A DNA stretch of 64,000 nucleotides from Epiperipatus broadwayi (taxonomy: Eukaryota > Onychophora > Udeonychophora > Euonychophora > Peripatidae), in contig JAQFVV010001026.1 in NCBI GenBank assembly GCA_028023455.1, positions 1 to 64,000 of the forward strand. The letters run 5' to 3'. Every line of letters starts with the position of its first letter. The first letter of the stretch is position 1. Both the position numbers and the translations under genes were made by a program. This document shows, in pieces, positions 37,910 to 50,850 of the stretch. The notes under the pieces were generated by a model that did no database searches, had not been told where the DNA came from, and saw nothing but the letters and a program-made list of their open reading frames with translations.

Positions 37910-39423
37910 TCAAAGTGTACATAAGAAAGACAGTATAGAAATGGTTATGACTAAATTCAAAATAAGTAAGGTTTTGTCAGAGGATTGAATATATATTATT
38001 TATGAAACATTATTAATGGTAGATGAGACTTTGTATTTTAAATATAAGAAAGAATTTTGGAGTATAGAAAAGAAATAGGTTATGGGGTGTTCGGTAAATG
38101 AGATATTATCAACAATGGTTGTAAGTAATATAAAGAAAGTATAGTGATGAGTTTATAAAGAATAAAGTAATTATAAAATATTATAGATAAGTGAATATTA
38201 TTGTTATTGGAAACTGTAGAAGTATTGATAAGGTTTTTAATGAATTGAATAATAATAAATATAAAATTATATTTACAGTGGAAAAAGAAAGAAATGGACT
38301 AAAATATTTAAATATTTTTGTGAAAAGAGGATTAATGAATGAAATAGTGATTAAGCATTAAGATAGAAAAATTACAGATTTAATTGATCCAAAATCATGT
38401 CAGCCATGGTGTCAAAAAGAAGGAGTTTTAAAGGGATTTAAGTTAAAAAATGATAAACTTACATTAGATAAGAAAGAGGAATATGAGCAAAAATTAGAAG
38501 TAAAGAATGATTTATGCTAAAAGAGAGTATAAAAGAAAGATAATTAAAAAATATTTTTAGAAATAAAAATAGTAGACATGAGTATGATAAGAATATAAAA
38601 ATTGTAAATGGATGTTTATTTCATATAAAAAGTTAGTAAGAGAGAAATTACCACATAATATAAGAATAGCTTGGGAAAATAGTAAGTCTTAGAATAGATA
38701 GTTATATAACACAAATAGGATAAATGGTATTAATAATAAGGGAGGAATAGTTTATAAAATTGAATGTGGATAATGTAAGAAAGCATATATAGGACAGACA
38801 GGAAGAATGATAAGTGATAAGAGGGAATGAACATGATAGAACAATTAATAGGAAAGATATTAGAGCAAGACCATATATACATTATTTAGATACTGGTCAT
38901 AAAATGGAATGTGAGAAGAATATTAGTTACAAAACATGTTAAAGATTATCAAAAAAGAATATGTTATGAAACTTTATACATCAGAAAAATTTAAATAGAT
39001 GTGTAAATATAGTTCAAGTCCAGTAAAATTAGGTAGAAAAAGGGCATTATTAGATAATTGGACGATTTAAAAATTATGGTAGAATTATAAATGAGAATTT
39101 ATAAGGGTGGGGGATAGAATATTTAATTGTACAGATATATAAAAATATATGTATACATATTAATATACTTTAAAAAATTTTTTTAATGTAATTTTATTTT
39201 ATTTCATTTATTTATACGTACAGTGTTAATTATATTTATTGCTGAAGATAAAATAATGTCAAATAGATGGAGTAAATGTAATTAATAGGTCATGTGATAT
39301 ATAAAACGTTATATCTTGAAAAGGTCTCAATATGAGATGAAAGCTGGATTGATAATTAAATAATTGTAAGCATAATTAGTCGTTTGTTTCAATCTTATTT
39401 AGATTGATTATTATATCAACTTT
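37910..39423 (+). pseudogene. Penelope-like element, right arm of pair II: RT fragment plus GIY-YIG nuclease
   Basis: Plus-strand homology starts between RT motifs A and B. ETLLMVDETLYFKYKKEFW is equivalent to ESLMLIHSNLYFKYNNKYW of pair I. VMGCSVNEILSTMV (motif B) follows, then a destroyed motif C (VNIIVIGN, without DD), then KIIFTVEKERNGLKYLNIFV. Near 38750-38840 it reads GGIVYKIECG-CKKAYIGQT, the GIY-YIG start, then HYLDTGHKMECEKN. Stops are frequent. The 3' tail (39100-39423) mirrors 34951-35206. Confidence 0.82.
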
Positions 39424-40120
39424 ATGTATTTAAATGTAAAAACAAAGGATGAATACTTCGAATATTGGAATGTCTTGAGTGTGCAGAAGCTACTGATCAC
39501 TGCATAGGTTTTAAAAATTATTGCATAACTGCACATGGCACAGCTTGGAGATAACATTGCTTGTGTATATTAAGTTTCTGGTAGGTAAATAGACTATATG
39601 ACTATAATATTTAAACATCATGGGTAATAATTTATTATAGAATGCAACTCTATAACATAATTTAATATATATTATAAAAACAATTAGTATAGATTGTAAT
39701 TGAGAAGCATTTTGAAGATAGACTTTCATATTGAAAAGTATATTTAAAAATTATTATTTAAACTATTAAAATACACAGAATTATTATATAAGATTTAGAT
39801 ATTTTTCAATATTTTAAATATATTGCATTTTATAGTCATAAAACTATACAGAAGGAAACAAAATTCAGATTTCATTATAAAGTTTCAATAATATTCTGAT
39901 GTCTTAATTCAAGCACAACAATTAATTTTCCAATTCCTACTATATTTTCTTAAGCTTAGTTTATCAATAATAGCAATAGCAAATTAATCTAAATACCTGA
40001 TCAACAAAATCATGTGAACAAACATGACATCCTTGATCAATCTACACAAAAAATCATAAACGATAAACATCTTTGTCAAGAAAAAATAAGAATACCTAAA
40101 TTTTGTTGATATCCTGTAAT
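39424..40120. other. Intergenic between PLE pair II and EIF1AD 3' region
   Basis: AT-rich DNA, no gene recognised. The 39511-39729 minus frame has no motif. Confidence 0.4.
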
Positions 40121-40430
40121 AGAGATTTTATATAGTTTAACATATTTTGCCATATGTAGTTTCAATAAGAAGTCATTTAGCATGGTAACCAGTTAAAGCT
40201 ATTGAATAAACTCTTCCCATAGATCCAAGAACACCTAAATTTTTTTTATATTCTGGTAACCAGTTAAAGCTATTGAATAAACTCTTCCCATAGATCCAAG
40301 AACACCTAAATTTTTTTTATATTCTGTAATAGAACTTTTATATAGTTTAACATATTTTGCCATATGTAGTTTCAATAAGAAGCCATTTAACCAGTTAAAG
40401 CTGTTGAATAAACTCCTCCCATAGATCCAT
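40121..40430. repeat. Perfect 71-bp tandem duplication within a larger imperfect repeat
   Basis: Bases 40184-40254 and 40255-40325 are identical (starting GGTAACCAGTTAAAGCTATT). Both lie in a larger duplication of about 200 bases (TATAGTTTAACATATTTTGC at about 40131 and about 40333). A third diverged GTTAAAGCTGTTGAATAAAC follows at about 40392. It lies about 0.5-0.8 kb downstream of the EIF1AD stop. Confidence 0.95.
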
Positions 40431-40896
40431 CTAGATTAATTTTATTTTAAAACTTCTAAACTTGAGATAGCTAATTTAGTAGGCATTCTGAAAAAAATCT
40501 ACTTATAAATTATCTTATAGTTGAAATCAACATGTTAAAAGATTTTTATATTAATACAATTTAATTTTTCATAGTGATAAATTAAACCACAAAAAAAAAA
40601 AGAGGCTAAAACATTATTTATTTTACATCAAGATCAAATTTCAGTTGTACTCTTTAAAAAATTTTGCTATCAATGTAATTTCAGTTCCACGAAAATATAA
40701 TAAGATCTGTTTCCTAATGAATCAAATTGAGCACTGATAAATGTATAAAAACAATAAACCAATCATACAAAACCCACAGCTATGACCTTAATTTCTCCTA
40801 ATAGATACCATTCTTTTAAACTTTTACAAATTATATAAAAGGTTTTAGTAGTAATATTTTTTTAAAAAACAAAATGCATGATAAAAATGAAGTATA

Positions 40897-40902
40897 TTTA
40901 TT
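40897..40902 (-). promoter_or_regulatory. Candidate EIF1AD polyadenylation signal
   Basis: AATAAA on the minus strand, 74 bases after the EIF1AD stop codon. It would give a very short 3' UTR. In an AT-rich genome this hexamer is common, so it is a candidate only. Confidence 0.45.
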
Positions 40903-40975
40903 ACCCAAAATTTTTGATATTTACAACATGAGCAAAATAATAAAAACAATAATTAACAATGAGATCAATAAATAC

Positions 40976-41168
40976 TCATTTTTGTTCTTCATCATTGGTC
41001 GATGACTCTTCATCAGAATCAACATAGATTTTAGGATTTCCTCGATTAGGATTTACAAAAAGTTCACAATCATCATCGGAACTGGAACCATCTTTTAAAT
41101 TTACTTCCTTGTCACAATTCCTTGTTGTGGAAGCATCCTCTTTTTCTTCATTTAAAAAGGCTTGAGGC
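40976..41168 (-). CDS. EIF1AD: EIF1AD terminal coding exon
   Basis: On the minus strand a splice acceptor (TTTATTCTAG, 41169-41178) precedes an open stretch of 63 codons ending TGA at 40976-40978. It encodes a hydrophilic acidic tail. It starts PQAFLNEEKEDAS, has a central SSSDDDCELFVNPNRGNPK and ends VDSDEESSTNDEEQK. This matches the C-terminus of animal EIF1AD, where PEAF follows the OB-fold and a Ser/Asp/Glu block leads into a DLFVNxNR motif and an acidic end. The first base completes a Trp codon (TG|G) with the donor side of the exon at 57560-57668, so the two exons join in frame and in the order of the known protein. No polymorphism or stop suggests decay. Confidence 0.9.
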
Positions 41169-41641
41169 CTAGAATAAATAATATATATGTATAGCAGAAA
41201 ATTCTGGAAATGGAAAAAGTTGGAATATATGACAATGAAATACGTTCTTCAAAATTTTATATTGTATTATAATAAGATCTTAATACATGTGAGATATGCT
41301 AAGTTTTTTGTAATCTACATATAATAATCATCTATAGTAATTTAGCATATCTCCTAAAACAATTTATTCTAGCATCTATATATTAGAGTGCATCTTAACT
41401 TTATGGAGCTTTTTATACTATTAGTTATATGTTTCTTAAGATGTATGTAAACCTTTTGCTCAAGCACAGATTCTTGAAACAAATAAATAAAAACATCAGA
41501 AAAAAAGAAATAATCCCAAAATGCACATTTTATATTGCATCAATCGTTACATCATTTGGTTCAGATCCCAATCTCATTCATAAGTCTTAATCATTTGTTC
41601 AAAATTTATCAATACCAAATTATGATCTAAAAGATAAAATT

Positions 41642-42228
41642 GAGTTATTACATATGTTTATGAATAATTAAAACAGACATATTGAACTTTAACAGAGGTT
41701 TAAAGTTTATATCTGGATTAGGGATAATCTCTTGTTTAACAAATGATTAGTAATAATCATTAAGATATATTTATCTGAAGTGGTTAATATCAAAATCATG
41801 AATGCTGAATGTTTAACACTTATAAATGAAAATGTAATAATTTGTTACTGATATATACTGAAAAGCATTATGTAAAAGATTATGACCTGAATCAGATAAT
41901 GCACATCTTAGGAATCATTTGTCTTTTTCAAATGTTTTGATTCACATATTTTAAAAATATGTTGAGAGTGAAAAATTTAGGCAGAACTTAACGAAAATAT
42001 TACAGAAGTAAAAAATTAGATGAATTTGAGTTATGTTACATGTTTATGTATAAGTAAAAAACAAACATTAAATTTTAATTGAGGTTTAAAGTTTATATAT
42101 GGATTAGGAATAATCTCTAGTTTAATAAATGATTAATAATAATTATTAAGATATTTATTTGAAGTTATTAATGTTAAAATTGTGAATACAGGAGTTTGAA
42201 ACTTGTAAATCAAAGTGTAATAATATAT
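41642..42228. repeat. Imperfect tandem duplication, unit about 385 bp
   Basis: 41642-41868 and 42028-42228 align along their length (GGTTTAAAGTTTATATCTGG in the first, one base different in the second; GATTAGTAATAATCATTAAG and GATTAATAATAATTATTAAG). The hAT MITE at 42237 begins just after the second copy. Confidence 0.8.
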
Positions 42229-42463
42229 ATATGAAGCAGTGGTGTAACTAAAAAAATTAAGCCCAAAAGTAAAAATTTTGCATTTTTCAAAATAATTTTA
42301 CAATTCTTTATATCATATAACAACGACAATTTATGAGATATTGTTAATAATTGTTTTCATGTGAATATATTTTAATTGCCTTGGTATAGATTTTCAAGTT
42401 TATGGACTCCTGGTCTGGCATTGTTTTCCTTTGTGACTCGGTAGTTATGCCACTGATATGAAA
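42229..42463. mobile_element. 219-bp hAT-type MITE with 8-bp duplication
   Basis: The element (42237-42455) has 14-bp inverted ends CAGTGGTGTAACTA and the reverse complement of CAGTGGCATAACTA. These match the CAGTGGCGTAACTA termini common in hAT elements. The flanks ATATGAAG (42229-42236) and ATATGAAA (42456-42463) agree at 7 of 8 bases and fit the hAT target preference nTnnnnAn. No coding capacity. Confidence 0.88.
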
Positions 42464-45400
42464 TAATGGCGATATATTATCAAATTTCAAAATAACTTTT
42501 TAAAAAATCAAAAACCTTATAATCCGTAACTTTATGTATACACTTTTACTATTATTCAATTTGTTCAAAAAATATTTTTGATTGTAATCCATATATCATT
42601 TATAAAATTACTACTATTTTTAACTGTTATTCATAGTACTGAAAAAAACAAAGCAATTGTAACATATTCTAATTAGAACTAATCAGAGTATTAAAAATTT
42701 TGAGATGACATATGTCAAATACAACTTTCATTTTTACTTTTGTATAAAACCTTGCAGTTTTTGATGTCAATAATTATCAACTCTCAGGCTTACAAAAAAA
42801 AAATGTATGTATTAAATTAAAACAATATGTAAATACCAATTAAATTATAATAATATCCTTAGTGGAAATGATTGTTTACTTATACTAACTTTAATTCAAG
42901 AATAAGAATTTGGTTTGGCATTTTGTAGATTAAAACAACATCAAGTTATCTAATGTAATGAGAATCATAAATCCATCCATTGTTTACAATATATCATTTT
43001 ATTGGTCATTAATTATCTGGCAGGAAGAGTTATAATAGATCACTCAAATGAAAGTGTTTTTGTCTAAATGTATTGATTCGTTTTCAATGATAAAAATAAT
43101 CAATAATTTTATTGATTTTTTAACATTTATTGGCTGTCAAGTGACATCTATATTCAATTCACAGAAACTAATATGAATAATAAGTAAAATCTTATTGCCA
43201 AACAAATTTTTGCTCCACTGCTACTGATTTTACTGGTTGCTTATTTTATGCCTCTGGATTTGGGGGATGTAACTAGAAACTTTTAATAATTATAGGTGCT
43301 GATAAATTAATACTTGTTCTATACATTCATTTAGTGGCAATAGTGATAGATTTAAAAGTTAAAAGTTTCAATTCTAACTGAAGAAAAAAACAACAACTAT
43401 TAATTAAAGAATTATTGATTTCAATTTTTCACTTTCATGTTCAAATATCATATGGTCTGTCAGGAAAATGACAATGATTTAATTATCTATTCCAGAATAG
43501 AAGAAAAAAGCTAATTTAGAAATAACTGCATATCTGTTATATGTAATAAAAGATCATAAAAGTTAATGGCTGAAAACTGACTTTGTAGTCACTTTCAAGT
43601 CATTATCCTTAGTTACAGAACTATGGGTATTTGCTGAAAGAGGTCTCTACTATTGATCTAGACGCATAGTCTTAAGGTTATAGCCTTAATATATATTACT
43701 TAATGTAATGATTTAAAATAATTTAACAAATACAAAAGAAAATTATTTTTCTAATTATCATAATCATAAGAGTTTCACTGATAGAATGTTTTTTTTTTTT
43801 TTTAAGGATTAAAATGCTATTCAAAGCAATATTTGTTTTTACTGGATATTTATCCACGAATTATGAGTGTCCATATTAGGCAAATATCATAAAAATTTAT
43901 AGATCAATTACTATTTGAAATTATTTTTATAAATCCTAATCTTAGAGTACATCACATTACTTATTCAAATATTGTCTGTAATCTGCTATATGTCTCTTCT
44001 GCCATAATGCCATATCTAAAAAAACCTATATCAACAGTATGCCTAATAAAGGAACCCCCTTGATTTATAATTTTTTTAATAATTACCCAAATGATTACAT
44101 ATACATTCTTATGAAGTCAACAATTATTTATATGCACCCTCATTAATAACTTCACCACAATTTGTATAGGAAATAATAGATGAGCACAAATCACAATAAT
44201 TAAAAATCTGAAAAGGATTTTATTTATAGGTTCATTTCCTTTCTACATAATTAAATGGTCCATTTGGATGATATCGATCTATTCAGTTTTTAAGGCAATA
44301 ATATTAATCCTTCTCAATATCTTTTAAAAAAAAAATCTTTCCATATCACTTAAGAGGTCATAAGATTTTAATTTTACATACTACAATTTTCTCTTTTTGC
44401 TCATAATTAAATTGGATAAATTATACTTAAATCCATCAAATAGTAGATGCCTTCTGATACATTAACATCCAGCAAATCATAAAAACATTAATTCTTCTTT
44501 GAAGAGATTATATAATTATCATCACCCTCAGCTTTTCATACTTTTTTAGACAATATTATTTTTTAATGCATTTCTATCATAAAAAATATTGCTTACACTA
44601 AATAAATATCCAAAATATTTCCACATTTTAGCCTATTTTAAAATGAAACATATAATTAACATTTGCCAAAAATATGTCAAAAAATAAAATAGAATCAGGT
44701 TAGCGAAAAATCTAGGATCTGCAATCAACATTTGACTTTTTAGCTTATTTCCCCCTCCCCACCAAGTAATTTTTTCAAATTCACAACATAAATTATAACA
44801 AAATGGTTTCACTTATAAAATAAGAAGGTTTATATCAGCATTAAGTAGCTTATTTAGAACAATGATTAATTGCAGCAAAATGCATCACTTAGGTTATAAG
44901 AAGTAAACAGTTGTAAACTTTCTTGTTGGTAATCTTAGCAAAGAATTTTTGAAATAGATAATAACAAAATTTTTCATTCTGCAAGCTATAGAAAAAATAA
45001 GAAATCAAGAATATATTACAAAAAGACAAATATAAACATAATCATTTCATTAACATCAGCTTATAAAATTCTGAACTATATCTTAATGCTAATTTTATAG
45101 CATCATCGTAAAAAATGTGACGGAAAAAAAAATTGGCCATACTCTATTAGAAATTCATATTTAGTGACCATGAAACAATCATCAATTATATAAAGACCAA
45201 GGTCAAATTCTCTGAAAGTAAAATACAACAATCAATATTTCTTTTTATAAGATTTTGCACAAAAATTGCTCCTAAGTTCTCAACAATATCCCAAACTATT
45301 AAAAGGAGAAAAGCAGTTCACATAGCTATTAAAAATTTTTAAAAACTATACTTTATGCTAAAAAAGCAAATCTGACAAATTATCATCATAACAATTTGTT

Positions 45401-46539
45401 TTAAATAAGACTATAATTAGTTTACTGAATCCGTTATTAGTAATAGAACATCCAACCACAGAACCACTTTTCAAAAAAAATTATATGAAGCTTTGTCAAT
45501 CTTTTAGATCCAGCTAGAAAAACACCACATGGATTCCCAACTGCTGTTTTCTCTTCAGTAACCATATATATAAGAATGTAATATAGGGAACATACCAATA
45601 GCTCAAACAAGCTCTTATTTAATAAGTGTGGTAAGAGAAAATATTTGTAAATACAAGCTTTTAAAAGCAACATCACGTTATATGTGATTTGCTTTATTGA
45701 TTAATATAAGAATATTTATGATTTTTACTTTCTTAGGTTGTAATCTTTTAGACAAAATCATATTTAGTAATACATATAATCTCCAATATATTGTGGATGT
45801 TCAAATGACTAACGGATCTCTTATCCAAATCAATAATGCCTGCTATATGACACTATGCAACAATATAAAAGATTTTTTTAATTTTATAATTTAAAAACTT
45901 TATTTTATTTCCATTCTTATATGTACCAAAAGTAATATGCAGGAGATGGAGGAAGTAAAACAATGGCAAATTCTTGAACACTATTCCCATAAATATCTTT
46001 GAGCTATTATGCATTATGACTGCAGAAAGATGTTTACTAGTAACTGAAAGGAAATGCTTTAATTCCTCTTTGAAACATTAAAACAACCAAGTAAGTAATT
46101 TTTTAATATGCACTCCACATATGCTTGTCATTAAAGCTATTAATATTATATGATTATTAATATAGTAATCAAACATGGATAGGGATAGGTTGCTCACGGA
46201 TATGCACTAGTCAGAATGGTGACTATTGGATTTTTGCTTGAATTTAAGATCAAAAAACACTGATAGTTCTTAATTAAAATATCAGTTGATTTATGAATGT
46301 GTGTCTGAATGATCTTTTTTAATAGATATTTACAATCATGTCAGACAAAACTAAATTATGATCCTTATTTCAGGAGACTGTAAGGCCATCAGCCAAGATA
46401 GAGGTTAGTAGCTGAGGGTGTTAAAATTCCTGATTATGGATCCAAGCCACCATTGATGATGACTTTAATATTTAGTTATTTACAAATATACATCACTTTC
46501 AATTGAAGAAAGATGCATGAATTGAAAGGTCTGTTAGTA
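42464..46539. other. Intronic DNA, nothing recognised
   Basis: About 4 kb of AT-rich intron with homopolymer runs (for example poly-T at 43790-43803). Short minus and plus frames at 45437-45894 have no motifs. Confidence 0.4.
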
Positions 46540-49500
46540 TATTATTAATGTTTGTGAAGTTAGAAGAAAAGATGAAACAATTGATTTAAAAAATGATCAT
46601 GTACTTTATTATGAAGGCACAAATGCAATTGGATTCATTATAAATAAAAAAATGAAAGACCTACATTGTGGAGATTGATGGTGTATCAGACATAGTGGTC
46701 AGTAGTTGTGGAGGGACCGTACTACCACTGGTAGACGGCACTGCGCCACCATCAACAATCGGCCTGAAGCTTGCAAGTGATAAATTTCTATTCGAAATTG
46801 GCCGAAATTCCCCCCCAAAAATGCCCGAGGCAATACAAATCCAACGAATCCAAAAAAAATACAAATTACAAAAAAAAAAAAAAACCAAAGAAAATCCTAT
46901 AAAATTCAAATTAAAAAAAAAACCAGAAATCGGTCAAAATACGCAAAACATAGATCCACCCCCCCATAACTAGCTAATTTCATCAAATTCTTCGCTGAAA
47001 TTGAAAAGTAAAAGGGCCCGGGGCAATACAAATGCAATGAATCCATCAAAAATACAAATTACAAAAAAAAAAAAACCAAAGAAAATCCTATAAAATTCAA
47101 ATTAAAAAAAAAGCAGAAATTGGTGAAAATCCACAAAGTAAGAAACATGGCAGAGAGAAAGCGGGAAATCCAAAAACATCAAATTATTTACCTTTCAATA
47201 TTTGTAAATATGCATCTACGATCATATTCAAAAGCAATTAATTGTTCTCTGGCTTTGAAATTATGGCATATCTAAATTCAGAAATAATATTTAAATAATG
47301 AAAAAGCAATACACAAAAAATAATTATCAATGTAAAATCCACCCCTCCCCCCAAAGTAGCTGAAATTGAAAAATTAAGTAGCTTTCAATATTTGCAAATG
47401 ATCAGATTTAAAAGCAATGGTTATATAAACTAAAAAGAACATTACATGAGAAAATCCATTTCTCAAATTAATTATTCACTGGTTTGAAATTATGGCATAT
47501 CAAAAATAAGTCAAACGTAAAACCTACCGCCTCCCCCAATGAAGAATTTCTATCCAAAAATAACTAAAATGGACAAATTAAATCAAACAAATACTTCCAA
47601 AATACAAATTAAAAAAAAAAACCCCAAAAAAAAACAACCCCAGAAAACACTATGCATCAAGAATTCGATCAAAAATAATTAAAATGCAAATACAGAATTT
47701 GTTGTATTACCAGTATAAAATTATAACGAAATATGGCAACCACTGAGTAACTTTTCTAAAATGTACTAAATTTTATCAATATTTAAAAAATAAAAGACTA
47801 TTTGCAAATATGTTTGTACATTATTTAACTAAAAGATATAATAATAGCTCACAACACAGATTAATACATAGTAAGTAATTAAATGATAATTATAGCAAGT
47901 TTAAAAGAGAAAGTTGAAAAATTACCAACTTTTGTTTCGGATTCGGTTCAGCGCCATTTGCACAATGATGAGTTGATCATCACGATGTCCTGCCTTTTTT
48001 ACAACTCTTCTTTAATTAAAATTATAAAATTTAGCTTTCTATTGGTAAATTTCTTAACACTTTTATCAAAGGTGATCCCAGCAGATTAAAAAAATAATTT
48101 AACAGAAGACATCTACAAACACTAGCAGAGTTATTTAAAGATAGTTACACACATACTTGTATATAATATCCCAATGCAATTTAAAATAATAAATGATTGT
48201 TCAGCATTTTGCCAGAGAAAATATTTTCTTTAAAATATACTTTAGTACCATATTCTGTGCGCACTGGTATTTATATATAAGATGCATATTTCATTATGTT
48301 TTATTTATAAGAAAGTTGCAAATTGAAATGATGCAATAGCCCTCTCTTACATTAAAAAAATATAGGTGCAAACAATTATTTAAAGAAGGTACTTCCACAA
48401 AATATAACACCCAATGCAATTCAAAATAATAAATGATTTTTCAACATTTTTCCAAAAAGAAAATATTTTCTTAAAAATATACTTTAGTACTATATTCTGT
48501 GCATAGTAAATATATATAAGATGCATATTTAATTATGTTTTATTTAAACAAAGTTGCAAATGCATCTGTATTTTTTAATGTGAGGTTTAATTACCAATGT
48601 AAAATCCACCCCTCCTCCCAAAATAGCTTTAATTGACAAATTAAGTCATTGGCGTAGATTTTCAAAAAATATACTAAATATTTAAAAAAGAAAAGACTTT
48701 CAACAACAAATTATTTAGCTTTAAAGCAATTAATTGTTCTCTGGCTTTGAAATTATGGCATATCTAAATTCATTAATAATATTTAAAAATTAAAAAGCAA
48801 TGCACAAAAATAATTACCGATGTCTTCCTTCATTTATAGTAGGCACTTGGATTTTCCTAGTTTTTTGGGTTCAAGAAATTGTTTTTCATATGAAAATCAC
48901 ATCACATTTCATTTTGAAAATACAAAGTATGATGTGCCATAGAAAAAGATTATTTGCAGCATAAAAATCCATTAGCTATCCCCCAAAATAAAATGAATTA
49001 AAAATCCATTAGTTTTTACAACTTTTCTTTAAAATTATAAAATTTAGCTTTCTATTGTTTAACTTCTTAACTTAGCTCAACAAAAGCGATTCCCAAGTGA
49101 ATGAAAAATGGCGATGCAAAGAAAACATTTACTTTAACTCTAAACAAAATTTATTTACCAATTAACGTACTCGCAAAAGCTAGAAACTGGTTAATAGTAT
49201 CCTAAACATTTCATCATATATGTATGCTATATGAGATTCTTAGGAAAATACTGAATTAAATCCATACACATATACCAATTAAATATAATCGCACCATAAT
49301 ATATTAAATCACAGTTTGTACTTTCAAAATGAAATATGACGTAATAGACATTTTACATGAAAAATATAATTTCCAAAGCCAACAAATTTAATCAAAATGT
49401 AACTGAACTAGACTTTTGAAATACTTGCTTAGTTTTACTGTGACGTGTTAATTATTTTGTACTGCTAGAAATACAAGTTGTTGGGATTATTTTTATTTTT

Positions 49501-49661
49501 TGACAGAGTTAATATGGATTATTTTCTGATGCAGAAGAATACAACATTAAATATGCACAAACTTTTAGGCAATATTTCAAAATCCTGCGCTGAATTATCA
49601 GTAGCAGCTAAAATTTAAGTAGCATCTTTTCCATAATATTCGGGTTTTTTTACTCAAAATG

Positions 49662-50519
49662 ATGAAAGTTTGGGATCTCCCAAAAACAGAACTTGAAGCA
49701 GTGGAGTTCCTCCAAAGTAAAAGTGTTCTGCTTTCTCAAAGAGTGTGTGTTAATGGCCATCAAATGAAACTTTGTGATTGCAAGGGCACAATGGAAGTGC
49801 AACATTAAGGCATGTCAATGTCACATAGCACTTCGGAAAGAAACCTGGTTTGAAGGCTGCAAATTGTCATTTGTCACAGCCATCCGAATCATTTATTATT
49901 GGAGTAAAAACCAATTAAACATGCAATTGGGAAAAAATGATTTGGATTTGGACAGGAAGACTGTCATTGCATGGAAGCAATATTTGAGAGACGCATGTAA
50001 AGAAAGTCTGCTATTTCACCCATCCTGCAAAATTGGAGGCCCAGAAAAAATTGTAGAGGTCGACGAAAGTCTACTCACTAAACACAAAAATCAACAGGGA
50101 AGAATTCTTCCACAACAGTGGTTATTTGGTGGTTTATGAAGAGAAATGAAAGAGTGTTTCATTGTTGCTATTCCAGGTCGAACAGCATCTGTTTTTCTAG
50201 ATGCCATTAAACAACCTGTAGCACCAGAATCCATCATATACTGACTGCTGGAAGGCCTACAAAAGTGATGTATTGAATGCTGCAGGTTACCAATACTTCA
50301 AAGTGAATCATTCTTACAATTTTGTTGATCTTGCTACTGGGGCCCATATCCAAAATGTAGAAAGACTTTGGGGGCTTTTAAAATGTCATAATAAACAAGA
50401 GGGGAACTGCTCGATGTTACCTGGATTCATACTTCGGCGAATTCATGTGCCGACGATTGCATCATGGTGAAGATCTATTCGATGCAATATTGCAAGCGAT
50501 TAATATGCCATCAGTCTAA
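49662..50519 (+). pseudogene. Merlin-type (IS1595/ISXO2-like) transposase, frameshifted
   Basis: It starts MMKVWDLPKTELEAVEFLQ, shifts frame near 49770 and continues in 49774-50139 with ETWFEGCKLSFVTAIRIIY, the first catalytic Asp in VEVDESLLTK, and GRILPQQWLFGG. A stop at 50137 is followed by ECFIVAIPGRTASVFLDAI, then a frameshift before DCWKAYKSDVLNAAGYQYF (second Asp) and VNHSYNFVDLATGAHIQNVE, where the Glu before RLWG is the third acidic residue. A last shift gives YFGEFMCRRL and a stop at 50517. The order and spacing fit a DDE Merlin enzyme. Merlin cuts and pastes the element through its TIRs. Four breaks make this copy inactive. Confidence 0.9.
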
Positions 50520-50547
50520 ATTTTACAATTTCTAAATTATAATCTGC

Positions 50548-50850
50548 TAATTTCTGCCATCTTTGCTGTAACCTAACCACGTTACTTAATCTTCTCTTAC
50601 TATTTAAGTGTGTTAAAATCTGTCCAAAATGCTTCAAAATTCTGCCATCTTTGCTGTATTTTTTAAACCAAATAACCATCGTTACTTAATCTTCTGTTAC
50701 TATTCAAGTGTGTTAAAAGCTTCAAAATTCTGCCATCTTTGCTGTATTTTTAGACCAAATAACACTTATTTATTATTTGAAAATTCTGCCAACTTTGCTG
50801 TATTTTTTTAAACCAAATAACCACCATTACTCAATCTTCTGTTACTATTT
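50548..50850. repeat. Four tandem units of about 85 bp in the Merlin right arm
   Basis: TTCTGCCATCTTTGCTGTAT recurs with small changes at about 50555, 50640, 50728 and 50785. Each is followed by AACCAAATAACC and usually TTACTTAATCTTCTGTTACT. It sits directly after the transposase. Confidence 0.85.

Noticed and set aside
46668-46973. 101-codon frame in the Merlin left end and its mirror at 51585-51890
   Set aside because: Both are translations of the same terminal inverted repeat, Lys-rich from A runs. Being open in both ends reflects the repeat, not a gene.
49662-50519. Bacterial IS1595/ISXO2 insertion or contamination
   Set aside because: Merlin transposases are the eukaryotic relatives of this family. 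The gene is AT-rich like its surroundings, has matching long TIRs and lies inside an animal-type LINE.
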